Shown here one piece after another: positions 1 through 10,935 of a DNA stretch of 64,000 bases (within the stretch, counting starts at the first letter, position 1; each line of letters opens with the position of its first letter). Origin of the DNA: Gautieria morchelliformis (taxonomy: Eukaryota; Basidiomycota; Agaricomycetes; Gomphales; Gomphaceae). The notes under the pieces are model-generated. The model saw only the letters and a program-made list of their open reading frames with translations. It was not told the DNA's origin and made no database searches. A program made the position numbers and the translations under genes. The stretch lies in NCBI GenBank assembly GCA_015179125.1, contig WHVA01000459.1, positions 28,503-92,502 of the forward strand. Reading direction: 5' to 3'.

Positions 1-908
1 TGCTTTTCTCATTTCGTGAGAACCTTCCGCAGCTACCAAGCGCGCCCGCACAAGACGCTAGCAGTAGGGCAACCAGAGCTCCAAGCGTCAGCCATATTGC
101 ATTCCCGTATTGGGCGGATGTGTTGCCAACGGCTTGGGCGACTTGAGATTGAGCGACTGCCGAACGAATACTATTACGGAAGATGCTCCACAGGACCTGT
201 CGGAAGGCAGATGTTATAGAAAAATGTCAAGAAAAGGGGGAAAGTGTATGCAAGGTTAACACTGACCATATCGATTATCCAAGCAACTAGCGTTACGGTG
301 GTCGCCAATGAAGCAGCGAAGGCCATAAATATCGTTCCGGCTCTGGAATAGGCAGCTCCACAGAGACCGAATAAGACGGCAAGCGCCGACAGGCCTGCGG
401 CTAAAAGGACGTTAAATAGAAACATCAGGGTAGGAGGGCCAAGGTACTAGTACCAATAGGATGGAGAATAAGCACGAATGTTAGGCTGTGTATCACATTA
501 TTGACATTATTGTCCAGAGTCGTACTCCTGCATGGGGCGGGGATGGTTTCAGCCTTCCGAGACATTTGGAGAGAGAGAGTATACGTACGGTAAGCCAAAC
601 ACAGTAGGGTCGATGCGGTACCCTACGCTGCGCCCAGAACCTGTAAACCCGAGCACGCCAAAGTGTGTGGTACGTCCGCCAACGGTAACGTCAAGGAATG
701 ATATTTTCTCCCAAGTCGGTGCTGAGACCTGGATAATGCATTTGAGTATCAGAGGAAGGAGTAGGGGAGGCCGAATGCACGTACAGACACCTAAAGCGCG
801 CAGAGAGGTTAGTTTTGGTGACAACTCACATGATACAAAACGTACAAATATAAGAAGGACCATCGCCGCGAAGCATAGCAGGAGACCAGGGAATGCAGGA
901 GAAGCCAT
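1..908 (-). CDS. SUR7/PalI (Rim9)-family four-helix membrane protein, C-terminus cut by window edge
   Basis: Four exons can be joined on the minus strand: 846-908, 585-728, 267-446 and 1-196, all in phase 0. The start at 908 gives MASPAFPGLL followed at once by a hydrophobic helix (signal-anchor-like). Exon 2 is an extracellular-type loop with VSAPTWEKISFLDV and a GVLGFTGSG stretch. Exon 3 has two hydrophobic helices around LLAAGLSALAVLFGLCGAA, and exon 4 runs from VLWSIFRNSIR through a polar loop to a fourth helix (WLTLGALVALLLASCAG). This order (TM1, loop with a glycine/cysteine-type motif, TM2, TM3, basic turn, long loop, TM4) is that of the SUR7/PalI family, plasma-membrane proteins of eisosomes or of the Rim pH-sensing complex. 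The splice donor of exon 2 (GTATAC) and of exon 3 (GTCAGT) are weak, so those borders are tentative. Which subfamily it belongs to cannot be told because the C-terminal tail lies outside the window. Confidence 0.72.
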
Positions 909-1444
909 TATGCAGTTGTTTTGTGTCACAGCAGTTGGCTTGTCCGCTTGTCCGTGCTATGGTACAACCGACGCTATGGAGTGGATAAGGGGCTTGAACG
1001 CGGCCTTGCCTGCATGGCCAGTTTTTGTAACGCGGCTGGAGAGCGATGACATACTGCGCGGATTTTGCAATTGGATCGATCCATGCGCTTGTCTCATTGC
1101 GCACCGGGTCACGTGATATAAAGCTGTGTGACTGTGGAACTGCGCATACGTCTGTTACGACACGGCTACCGGCCACATGGCCGATCCCCGCACCAAAAAC
1201 AGTGCTCTTGGCGGACCTGCGGCGTCACGTCCGCGCAGTCCCGCGCAGCTGTACACCCAACAACGGGATATGATATGTGGGCGGTGAGTATAAATGGTGT
1301 AAAAGGACCTGTAACTCCTATATTTGGATTTTTTATGGAATTTTTTTGTATACATTTCTTGTTTCGTCTGGCGCACGAAGAGGGCCGACCATTCACGACC
1401 CTCCCCTCCCTCGCTGCGCTTGGGGGGTCCCCCGATCCGGCTGT
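909..1444. other. Intergenic interval between PalI-type gene and kinase-like gene
   Basis: I see no coding exon supported by both a protein family and splice sites here. It must hold the promoter of the minus-strand PalI-type gene and the 3' end of the minus-strand kinase-like gene. Open frames on the plus strand across 530-1740 are antisense to these genes. Confidence 0.5.
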
Positions 1445-4102
1445 TCAGGTGGGCCCACTAAATGATACGTGCTTAGTTCTGTCAGACCAGCGCGGCCATT
1501 TGAAACACGTTTTTCTTGTGCCATCGGCTCTTGTGGGAACATTGCTAAATTCAGCAAGTTTCCTTCGGAACGCTACTATATTTGGACGCTCTTGTGGGCG
1601 GACACTCCAGCAGATTGTCAAGAAATACCAGAAGGGATCGTTTGGCGAGTATTTGATCTTCATTGATGGTCTCGCGAGGACATTTCCGTCGACTAGAACA
1701 TGTTTCAGAACCTGTGGATCGCTGAGACCTTGGTAAGGCTCTTCGAGAAGTATTAACTTGGAGAAAGTCATTGACTGAGAGCCGATGAATTTTATAGATG
1801 CCACGATGTTACCTACCTCGATGCAGGTGCTCGCAAATGCATATACATCGCTTTTTTCACTTTTTGATTGAACTGGTGAGTCAGCGATCAAGGTCTCAGG
1901 TGCCGACCAGCGAATGGAAGAGGGAAGGCTGGTGGTGATAGAACCTGTTTTTGCCATAATTAAGCCGACTACTTGGAAAAGGCCATAATTTATAAGCCTC
2001 GGCGTTCCCGTATCGGTGACCATAATATGTGCCTATAGGCTTCGTTTTGCGTGGGTTGTGCGTGACTTTGTAAACGACTCACGCATCTAATGTCCCCATG
2101 AACTATTCCTTTGGCGTGAAGATATAAAACTCCATCCGCGATCTCCTGAAGCTTGAGACAACGATAAATGAAGGTGCAGTCGTAAATGATCTGGAAGGTC
2201 ATACCATGTGTAGAGTGTTGATGTCATTATGCGCCTTGACATATTCCAGCACAGTCCCATTGTGGTATAAGGGCCAGGCCATGCCTACGGCGCTGTGCTC
2301 CAAGACTAACCCGTAGAATGGGCTGATATTCTTGTGAGACAGCGCCTGCCACCGTAGAAACTCGCGATAAAGAGGCTGGTTGGCTATGGGTCGGCGATAA
2401 AACTAGCTGGAGTTGAAAATATATCGTACTTTCACAAATAGATCATATGGTTTGCCTGGTGTTCGCAAGAATCTGATCACAACCTGCAGTCTGGCGTAAA
2501 TTGTTTCCATTCTGGATAAAACATACACTCACTTGAATTTCACCGGTCTTCGTGTTATATACGCCCTCCACATCAGAGTTTAAGTTATCTGCGAGGGACA
2601 GACTACCCGTCTTGAGCACAGCACTCGAAATATCTACACTTGGCTCCGAATTATCTTTTTGCCCAGGAGTCTCGCGAATGGCTTCCGGGTATGCTGACGT
2701 TGTCGACAAAGGTATGAGTGGATCTCGACTTAGTTTTTCTTCTTGAGATGGTGACATCTCGTTTAATAATTTGAAGATTTCATAGGCATGTCCGCGGACA
2801 TTTGGGTTCTGGTGTTGGCGTAGTAGGTCGAATATTGTCTTCTTCTTGATACAAAGCTCGACGAATGGTGCGGACCCCCAGTAAAAACAGTGGATGATAC
2901 GTTTCAATACCTATGTCAAGTACGTATGCACATCGTAATGCCTTGGAAATATCACACCTGGAACTCACCTTGACACTCTCGTCATAATTTTTCCGCAACG
3001 ATGACGTGGGGCTGATTAAGTCATCTACAGCATTCAATATCGAGCCCAGTCCGTCATTTCCACTGGATAAATCACGATGTCGTCAATGATGAAAGTTGTT
3101 TAGATCAGGAGAGTCACCTATGAAACGTCATCATAGCCACCTCTTCTTTCTCTCGAAGAAGTATAGATTTAGATTGCTCATGTTTACTCTCATGTTCGTG
3201 TTTGCTCTCAGGCTGGTCTTCGCTAAGCAAGGCAATGAGATTGGTCCTTAGTAAGTCAAATATTACTCACTGCAAGGATTCTTTTATGGTCGACAACCTT
3301 GTTTTCTTATGGTTTACGCTAAGCAAGGCAATGAGATTGGTCCTTAGTAACTCAAATATTACTCACTGCAAGGCTTTTATGTTCTGACGTTTCTGTTTCC
3401 TCTGTTCTGGCCTAGGCAAGGCAATGAGATTGGTCCTTAGTAACTCAAATATTACTCACTTCAAGCTTTCTTTTCTGTTCTCCCGTCTCAGGAGTAGCTC
3501 GGGGGTGAATAGTTCCGGAATGATCACAGGAGCTGGCCGCTCCTGCAAGGAATCTGGAAAAATAACAGATCTGGATACTGTTGATGAAGAGCCCGCTTTG
3601 TGTGTCCCAGATGGTTGAACAGAATTAATCAGGACCCGAGATAGAGAGCGTGCGTCGGACGAGATCTCGCGTGCGACAGGATTTCCGCCACCTTCATATT
3701 GCTCTAAGCTGCCTAGAAATTGCGCCTGCGACGCACAGAAGATTTTGAATTCAGAGGATACATGCGAAAGACAACTCTTCATCAATTTAAGAGTCTAATG
3801 CGATAAGTGTGTTATTATCATTGGTTTGTTTATAAGGCACTGGCAGAACTTACATGCAAAATTTCGAGGGGTTCATATGAATATGGGTGCCTAAGTCGTC
3901 GGACCATTACCCTTTGTATTTCCTTCCGCGCCTCCCTGACAACAAAGTAAGACTCAGCTTTGACCGGGCGTGGGTGAGATGCATTTACTAACTCGATGTA
4001 TGTTAGCCTAGATATCTCGGCCACCTGAGTGGAGTCTGGTGGCTTTGCTGGATCGATTGCAGCACGTACGAGCAGTTTTATCGCCTCGATATCAACAAGC
4101 AT
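1445..4102 (-). CDS. Tyrosine-kinase-like (TKL) kinase-domain protein, probable pseudokinase
   Basis: A many-exon minus-strand gene starting at 4102 (MLVDIEAIKLLVRA). The N-terminal half is helical and unrecognised. A central low-complexity basic part is encoded by tiny exons between three almost identical introns. The C-terminal half is a kinase domain: DLFVK (near 2420), FLRWQALSHKNISPFYGL (about 2310-2360), EIADGVLYLHAKGIVHGDIR (about 2080-2150), an activation segment ending SSIRWSAPETL (about 1880-1920), KSDVYAFASTCIE and a final WSVRPQERPNI block (about 1575-1620). This is the fungal TKL pattern (HGD in place of HRD). After removal of the intron following HGDIRC, the catalytic-loop Asn position reads His and the DFG triplet reads NYG, so both metal-binding positions are changed. 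I infer a pseudokinase or a decaying kinase. The exon borders in 2360-2460 are not resolved. The gene ends in a short tail after the domain. Confidence 0.65.
3223..3270 (-). repeat. 48-bp intron, copy 1 of a three-copy intron repeat
   Basis: On the minus strand this is a canonical intron: GTGAGTAATATTTGACTTAC at the start, TTACTAAG as branch region, TTGCTTAG at the end. It differs from copy 2 at one base. It lies in phase 2; if retained, the codon after the junction becomes TGA, so splicing is needed for the frame to continue. Confidence 0.8.
3319..3366 (-). repeat. 48-bp intron, copy 2 of a three-copy intron repeat
   Basis: Same 48-bp GT-AG intron, phase 2, one base different from copy 1 (G for C in the TTGAGTTAC stretch) and one base different from copy 3 (TTGCTTAG against TTGCCTAG). 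A 48-nt exon (3271-3318) separates it from copy 1. Confidence 0.8.
3412..3459 (-). repeat. 48-bp intron, copy 3 of a three-copy intron repeat
   Basis: Same 48-bp intron, phase 2, ending TTGCCTAG. A 45-nt exon (3367-3411) separates it from copy 2. The short exons end in related sequences (CATAAAAGCCTTGCA and CATAAAAGAATCCTTGCA), so the repeat reaches a little into the coding sequence. Confidence 0.8.
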
Positions 4103-4724
4103 ACCGAAGGAGACGGATGCACGTTCGATATACAGATGTTAGTTTATATAGGCGTAGAAGCCTGAGAATAGTGGGTAATGTGTGGCAGTGCACATGTGCT
4201 TCTCTGCCTAGAATGTCTGAAGATCATGCCTGGATCGCAAGCGCCGGTACTATATATATGCTATTGCAAGCACTCTGGGTACTGTAACCTTAGATAGGGC
4301 CGTGCACTGGATAACGTGACGCTTCGGATCGACAGCCTCATGGCAAATCTGGCAGATGAACTTTCCTCAAGCGATACCGAGCTCCGTGTTTCGGGTTCTC
4401 TCTTGGAGTTACTTAGCTTGTATGTAATGGTCGCCGGCAAAGTTTACGATGAACAAGTCGTTCGATTTCAAGGACCCTCAATTGCCCAGGATATAATGCC
4501 CACAGCATACTTTATCAAGTACCTGTTCTGGCGATAATGATAGATTATTCACCTAACGTATTCGAAATGATTTTTTTGCAAGTGCGCCCAGCACTAGCTC
4601 ACGGGACAGAGCTGCGCCTCGCCACCGCAGCGATATACGGTAATCCTCCGTACCGGTGTCGCGACGCGCAACTTCCCGCATGATATGCCTGAGTCAGTCA
4701 CGCACGCCACCACCCATACGCCGC
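4103..4724. other. Interval between kinase-like gene and SEC61
   Basis: Both neighbours are on the minus strand, so this holds the kinase-like promoter and the SEC61 3' region. An open frame at 4316-4537 on the plus strand has no recognisable domain or splice support. I see nothing else. Confidence 0.4.
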
Positions 4725-6539
4725 CTACATCAGATCACCCAGCCCGGCAAATTCTGGCCCACCAGATTCCTATTCAAACGAGATAAGTAAACGTGTATCA
4801 CATCGTAACGACACAGTGCAGTTAGGCTACTCACGCGCACACCAATTTCCCAATCTAGAAGATGAACTAAGGCGTTAGCAAAGTGGCCATATTGATGGTG
4901 ACGTCACTCACAGCTGTAAATTGTGGTAACGGCCATCAGTATACCCGTACCGCTACCGAGGGCGCCGATCAGGTCAGCAGCCACGGAGAGCGCGCCGAGG
5001 ATCGCGCCACCGAACGCTGCAGCTGTGGGGATGACCCGCTTAAGCTCCTTGTACATACTGCCCTCACGATGCCCCGCCATGACCTATTGAGGAGGACTAA
5101 GTGTCCGGAGGAAAGTATGGTACTAATGAGCTGCATACCATCTGCTGCTCCTTTAGCTGTTTCGCAACTTCTCTCGGTCCACTTCCAGATACCTCGATCC
5201 ACGTCTTCGAGAACAGTGCGCACGCGGAAAGCATGAACGTAATGTAGATGAGCGCGTGCACGGGGTCGAGGAGAGCGGCGGTCAGCGTATGAGGGGGCGA
5301 CATGTAGTACGCGATACCGGACGTTGCAGACAGTTGTGCGCTGTCTTCTAAGGGCTACAGCGAGTTCAGTCAACACCCTATCAACGGTATGCAACACATA
5401 CATACCTCCCACACGCCCAGAAGTCGGACGAAGAAGTTGTCCGGGAAGCGGTGGCTCAACATCTGTGAGATGATGAAAACATTGCTCGTCAGGGCACTCT
5501 CGAGCATGATGGGCATGTTCGAGGTATAGAAGAGCTTGACGGGGTAACTGCCACGCTGGCCACGGAACCGGTTGCTCTTGACCGGAATCTCGATGCGGAA
5601 GCCTTGAAGGTAAATGACGATGGCGAAAACGAGACCCGTGGCGACAAGATTCATGACGTTGGGGAGACGATCGCGGTAGAATGCCTCCTTGAGCGCACGG
5701 CTCTTGTCGTTCCATGTGAAAAGAAGATGGAAAAGCGCAACGATCGCGCCTTCGAACTCTGGCCCACGGCCGGTATTGACGGTTGTTGGGCTAAAGGCTT
5801 TCCAAACTATCGATTCACAGATGTTGGTCGCGATGAAAAGAGAAATGCCGGAACCTAGGCCGTAGCCCTTTTGGAGCAGCTCGTCCAGTAATATCACAAT
5901 GAGAGCCGCCGCGACCAGTTGAAGGATCAGAAGGAGACAAACGCCAGCTCCGATATCAGAGGGCTGGCCGTATAGGCCCGTGAGAACGTACACAGTGGAT
6001 TGACCGAGCGCAATGATGAGTGCGAAGACTGACATGCGTGTTAAAAGCGACACCAGGGAGCATGGCAAGTGTACGCACGCTTTTGGGCACCACCAAAGAG
6101 CGCCCGGTCCTCTTTGAGAGCGAAGTCGACTTCGATAAGATTCGCGCCAGCGAGAAGTTGCATTATCATGCCTGACGTGACAATGGGCGTGATTCCCAAT
6201 TCCATGAGAGTACCACGGTTTGATGCTAGGATGACTCGCATCCAGTAGAGCGGGTCAGACGAGTCGGAAGACATGATTCCATAGAGTGGGACTTGGGAGC
6301 AGACGAGGAAAATAAGAAGTGTGACGGACGTCCATAATACTTTTTGGTTAAACGGGACCTACAGATGACCTGTCAGATCATAAGGTATAGAGATTTACGT
6401 GCATCATTGTACTTTTCGTTCTGGGGAAGAAACTTCTGGGAGGATAGGCAGGAACGGCCGGACAAGGTTGAGGAATCGGACTACAGAAAGTGTGTCAATA
6501 CGCTGGGATATATTAGGACTACTTGTACTCACAGCTCAT
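4725..6539 (-). CDS. SEC61: Protein transport protein SEC61 subunit alpha (ER translocon channel)
   Basis: The channel-forming subunit of the ER translocon, with ten membrane helices. The start codon is the ATG at 6537-6539 (MS, then a splice to [17 protein letters not shown]). Following exons give [20 protein letters not shown], the [18 protein letters not shown] plug region, [18 protein letters not shown], the long exon 5400-6035 ([19 protein letters not shown] through [20 protein letters not shown] and MLSHRF), [20 protein letters not shown], then [19 protein letters not shown], and a last pair of small exons giving SYWEIGVR and [14 protein letters not shown] before the TAG at 4725. At least eight exons join in frame with standard GT-AG borders (for example donor GTGCGTAC near 6080). 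Length (about 475 residues) matches the family. I see no lesion; this is a housekeeping gene and the best-supported gene in the window. Confidence 0.93.
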
Positions 6540-6637
6540 GCTGGTGAGCTTGGGATGGAAACGAGCGGGGTAACAGCGTTGGCAGCAGACGTGGCGTTGA
6601 GCCTGGGAAAGCGACAAGCAACACCAAATTCCAGCTT
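6540..6637. promoter_or_regulatory. Short divergent promoter, SEC61 / unknown protein
   Basis: About 98 bp separate the SEC61 start (6539, minus) from the start of the plus-strand gene (6638), so both promoters and 5' leaders must share or overlap this interval, unless the plus-strand gene starts elsewhere. I see no clear TATA box. Confidence 0.45.
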
Positions 6638-7291
6638 ATGCGCCCAAGCTTTGTGCTGCTCGAGCCGCTGAAGCAATGGCTCAACGTTGCGACACCACCA
6701 GCGCGCCGTATCGTGCGGCAAATAATCAAAGACTCTCCTGAGCCTCTCCACACGCAGGAGATATTTCTGCGGTCTCAACGTGACTTTCCTTTGCAGCAGC
6801 CGGAGGAAGCAGCACAAACTTCAATACATGAAAAGCTCCTTCTCCGAAGAGGGCCACCGTTACCTCCGAATCCTATTCATCATATCCGAAGTATAAAGTA
6901 TGTGCTTTACTTGCACTTGTTGCGTACGTCTCACATTTTGTAGGTACCTCAAAGCGTTGTTCTCCCTGACCTCGAAAAGCGGGACGAGATCGTGAAAGTA
7001 TACCACACACGTCCCCCAACGCCCGAGGAGCGCGAGATCGCAGCCGCACTCAAACCCCCCACCCGTTCGCAACGTAAACGGCGTGGAGCAGTCGGACCGG
7101 GGAAACAGCCTACACGTCTCAACAGCAGTGGAGGAGTCAACGAGTGGGTCTGGCGTGTAAAAACTCAAGAGGACCATGAGCGGGAAGCTTTCTATAGAGA
7201 GAGGGCCGCGCAGAGGAAAGCGCACGCTGAGCGACAGCGTGCGGAGGCGCGCCAGAATCGTCCCGCACGGCGCAGGCCATTGCGGAAGTAG
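6638..7291 (+). CDS. Conserved-looking protein of unknown function, two exons
   Basis: Exon 1 starts MRPSFVLLEPLKQWLNVATP and includes RIVRQIIKDSPEPLHTQEIF, ending near HHIRSIK at the donor GTATGT (about 6899). Exon 2 runs from about 6960 to the TAG at 7289-7291: VVLPDLEKRDEIVKVYHTR, then a basic, Arg/Ala/Glu-rich tail with RSQRKRRG and RERAAQRKAHAERQRAEARQ, probably helical. The acceptor at CTCAAAG near 6958 keeps the frame; the TTTTGTAG acceptor just upstream does not. No secretion signal or membrane helix. The short, basic, helix-rich make-up would suit a mitochondrial ribosomal or RNA-binding protein, but I do not recognise the family and offer this only as a guess. It converges on the helicase gene, leaving about 125 bp between stop codons. 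Confidence 0.6.
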
Positions 7292-7416
7292 CAACCGATG
7301 GGAGAATGAATAGAACAGAAATTCCCTGGTCCCTCGAGGGAGTAACAGGGAACTCTAGAAATGACACAGTCTAGTATAGCTACGGTGCATGCGTCTACGT
7401 TGCATCTATATCAACC

Positions 7417-9636
7417 TTATTTTCCGCCCTTTCCCCTCCCCCTCTGGACGCCTTCTTTCCCCGGCAGTTCTCTCACAACATTCAAGCCCATTACCTTTCC
7501 TCCCTTCAGTCCCATCTTGCCCACTGTTTTACTCATGATAGGCGGAGGCCTCCATTTCGGTGGGTTTGCGGCGCCTGTGGACTCGACCACAAATCCGTCA
7601 CGCCTCTCAGCATCAGCTCCCTTGTAGCGTAGTACATCATGAGCGTACGCCGCCGCCTCATCGATTAGTCGCTGTTCTGTCCAGCCGAGGTCTCGAAGTG
7701 AGCCTTTATATAACCCGAGCCAGGCCTGATCCGGAGACATGATTCAAAATATCGTAAGACGATGCCATGTAGAGAACGCACCTGATAGGCTTGTTCTTTG
7801 GGTTCTTTTTCCACCCTGTCCATCGCGTCCTCCACTCTTTGACGCCAGTATGCTGGCTCCGCTTCTGTGTTACAACGATATAAGAGAGAAACCCACGGGT
7901 TTCTTGTGTTGAAAGAGAACACAAACCTGCCGCTACATCCTCCCACGGCTCTAAATTTAACTCCTTGATTCCTTTCGACCGGAGGAAGAAGTCCTCGTAC
8001 GGCGCGAGGATAAGCAGCCCGGTGCCTGTCTGTCCCGCACGTGCCGTCCGACCAAGGCGATGGATATCTGTGCAAACGACATCTGAGTCTCATCGTCATA
8101 CGGATGGATCGGCATATACGCGCATTGTTCAACGCTACTGGGTATTCCGACCTGCACGACGTGGGTAACCCCTGGTACATCTATGCCTCGTGCGGTCACA
8201 TCACTTGTGAATAACACGGCACTCTGAGCGCCAGTGAAGCCGGCCGTGGCGCGTGTGCGAGCGGGCTGCGAGAGCCGTGAGTGGATCGTGAACAAAGGGA
8301 CACCTAGGGATGGATTCAGTTCTCCAAACTACGAGACGGGTCAGAGATTAGTGTGAATTACAGGTGACAAATGCGAGAGGAATGCTGGACATACCACTTG
8401 TGCCGTGATACCCGTGGCACGAGCGGTATTTGAGAAAACCATGATCTTAGCTCGAGGATCTGCCCTCGTCCATTGCGCAAGGAGTCGGGCGAGGGCTGGA
8501 AACCCTTCGGTAGGTGGAACGACGAGCGCATGCTGCTTCACGTGTGCGTGTGTCGCAGTGTCGGTCTCAGAAAGTGTAGAGATATGCTTGTGAGTAGGCA
8601 GGAGCGCCATTTGGGCGATCTTGTGCACATCGGGCGGGATAGTTGCAGAAAATAAGAGGGTCTGTCTTTGCGAGCAGCATTGTGAGTTCAATTCATCAGC
8701 GTAAGGGAATGTGCGGACCGAGGTGTGGCCGCCCTGTTGGGAAGGCTTTGGATGATGCGCTCAATTTCGCGCTTGAAACCTGCATCTAAAAGACGATCCG
8801 CCTCATCGAGTACCAGGAACTTGACACTTCCTAATTTGGTATTAAGGCCATGATTTTCGAGGAGATCTATCAACCGCCCAGGTGTCTAGTGGCACATGAA
8901 TCAGCCAGATGATGCGAAAGCCAGCATGGAACTCACCGCAACCAGGATATCGGATCTAGCTTCACGCATACGTCTCACGTCCCCGTTCACGTTCGTTCCA
9001 CCGACAACACATTGCACCCCCAAGCGGCTTGTCAATCCTGACCCCTGGAGGAGAATACGGGCTTCCTTTTCGATCTGCTGTGCCAACTCCCGAGTTGGAG
9101 AGAGTACGAGCGCAGAGATATGTTGCAGAGGAGGAAGGCGGAAGCTAGGTGATGCTAACTGTTGGATCACCGGTATAAGAAAGGCGAGCGTCTTGCCCGT
9201 TCCCGTCTTTGCACGCGCAAGGCTGCCATAGAACAGACAGAAATCAACACCTGAATCACGCTAAAGGCGGTGCTGACATACACATCGGTTCCCTGTAGTA
9301 CAACGTCCAGAGTCGCGGCCTGTACAAGCGTGCAAAACTCAAACGGAATGCCCTTAAGAACTTGATCGCTGATTTGCCCACGAGCTGCAAAGTCGCGGAA
9401 CCGAACCGAAGAGAAGTTGCTCGCCATCGCTACAGGAGACGTTGAGCGCGTTACGGGATAGAAGAAGCGGGGGTAGGTGGAAGGAGAGGTGGTGCCGGCT
9501 TAGCATACGGTGCAGCGGCACTAGCATGACGGCGAGGGTGGCGGTGGTGATGAGGACGTGCGCGCGATGGAGTAGACGAAGACATGAAGCTGGTAAGAGA
9601 GCGGATAAGCTGTTGTGGCCTTGTAGGACCCAACAT
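7417..9636 (-). CDS. DEAD-box ATP-dependent RNA helicase, probably mitochondrial (MSS116-like)
   Basis: Unwinds RNA in an ATP-dependent way. On the minus strand the motifs appear in order across several exons: [20 protein letters not shown] and Q-motif region (9300-9420), [13 protein letters not shown] Walker A (about 9180-9215), SPTRELAQQ (about 9090), [14 protein letters not shown] (about 8860-8885), [13 protein letters not shown] (about 8785-8820), LLFSAT (about 8650), [10 protein letters not shown] (about 8420), [19 protein letters not shown] (about 8165-8215), [15 protein letters not shown] (about 8020-8065). The C-terminal extension with [19 protein letters not shown] ends at the stop at 7417. 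The 5' end is uncertain: a frame starting at 9636 ([14 protein letters not shown]) is rich in Arg/Ser/Ala and looks like a mitochondrial presequence, but the splice to the core was not settled; a start at 9427 ([10 protein letters not shown]) is the alternative. No lesions seen in the core. Confidence 0.85.
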
Positions 9637-9745
9637 CAACTGTCTTTTGCCGAAAATACTCGGTGACTTGAAGCCCCGACGTGGGTGGGCATGGGCGCGT
9701 AAACTAACCACCAAGCGCCTATACTTCAACCCTGCTCCCGAAACA
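9637..9745. promoter_or_regulatory. Divergent promoter between helicase and ISA2
   Basis: If the helicase starts at 9636, only about 109 bp separate it from the ISA2 start at 9746, so two genes for mitochondrial proteins would share one short promoter. If the helicase starts at 9427 the gap is about 320 bp. Confidence 0.4.
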
Positions 9746-10598
9746 ATGTCCTTCCACCGAACAGCACGATTGCAGCATTTCATAACGGCTCAGACATGTA
9801 GATACCGTCGCTACTCGACTCATCTTTCCGGAGAGAACCATGTTCTCCGCCCTCAAACGACAATGCACGCACAGAATCTTAGTATTCGAGAGGTGCATCC
9901 GCAGCGAATAGCTACACCCATCTGGGCGGTTCAGAGTTCACCTTCACCATGGTTTAGATGTTCGTTTTCATCACATATAACTACTCGATGCTTCGCCACA
10001 GCAGCGGATCATGCAGAGCCTGGCACCAGTCGGACAGCCACGTTGCTCGTCGCCACACCGAAGCGTGAGGAGATGGATCCAGAAGAAGATATCGAGCTCC
10101 TGAGTCCTGATGAAGCACAAGTGCTTCTTACTGAGCGCGCGGCAGAGGTGGGAGCCCTGTATGGACGTTGTTGTTCGATCTGAACAATGAGTTGTATCAC
10201 TTCTCAGAAGCTACGTGCTATTTCAACCAGCGAGAACGACCCGTCATTGTCTTTGCGTATCGCGGTCGAGTCAGGGGGGTGTCATGGGTATCAGTATAAG
10301 ATGGAACTGACATCTCAGCGGGCACCAGACGACTAGTACGTCCCTTTACATCGTCTCTGTCCCACTTACTATCTCATTATATTCGCTCCCATTCACATTG
10401 ATCTGTTTCAGTCAATTCATTCACCGCACTCATCGATCTGCATCCATTGTAATTGACGCAGTGTCCGTCGACCTTCTCAAGGGCTCAACAATCGATTACG
10501 CCACCGAGCTCATCGGTAGCAGCTTCAGGATCATTGACAACCCTCAAGCGAAGGGAAGTGGGTGTGGATGTGGTGTTAGCTGGGAAGCAAAGTTTTAG
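9746..10598 (+). CDS. ISA2: ISA2-type mitochondrial iron-sulfur cluster assembly protein (A-type)
   Basis: Three exons, 9746-10147, 10208-10335 and 10412-10598, join in frame (phases 0 and 2) to about 238 residues. The first 100 or so residues form an Arg/Ser/Thr-rich presequence (MSFHRTARLQHF...). The A-type domain starts near LSPDEAQVLLTERAAE and continues LRIAVESGGCHGYQYKMEL, VIDAVSVDLLKGSTIDYATEL and ends GSGCGCGVSWEAKF. The three conserved cysteines that bind iron in this family are present: one in the GGCHGYQY segment and two in the C-terminal CGC. Within the ISA family the CHGYQY wording and the mitochondrial presequence favour ISA2, which acts with ISA1 in making 4Fe-4S clusters for aconitase-type and radical-SAM enzymes. 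The exon from 9937 onward is duplicated at 27.8 kb as a pseudogene. Confidence 0.88.
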
Positions 10599-10935
10599 TG
10601 TGGTGAGACGGTGGCCCGAAGGATTCTGTGAATTTGTGCTTCAGCTACTAGAGTGGATTACACGGATTATGAGTAAATTAGATGCAGATAGGTTTGTACC
10701 TGCGCGTACGACCAATCAGTACGTGGTTCGAAGTACGTAGCATAGTTTTTGTGCCAGCTTCGCGAATGCTTGATGCCCATCTTTAATATCAAGCTAAAGA
10801 TCAGTGGCTCAACTTCAACGTCGCATCGTCTAGAGCATAGACGGCGTCCTGGGATGAAAGGAAGAGAGGGAAGGCACAGCCATGCATAGTCCTAGCCTCC
10901 AACCCACCCCTCCCGGACACTTTAGATAAGATTGG

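Noticed and set aside
532-1116. 194-codon plus-strand frame
   Set aside because: It lies antisense to the first exons of the SUR7/PalI-type gene, whose exons have both splice sites and family features.
4969-5715. 248-codon minus-strand frame in the SEC61 region
   Set aside because: It overlaps SEC61 exons in another frame and includes SEC61 introns; the SEC61 frame is the coding one.
9966-10183. Continuation of ISA2 exon 1 through GALYGRCCSI to a stop
   Set aside because: Reading through the GTGGGA donor gives a stop and loses the A-type domain; splicing to 10208 restores the family sequence in frame.
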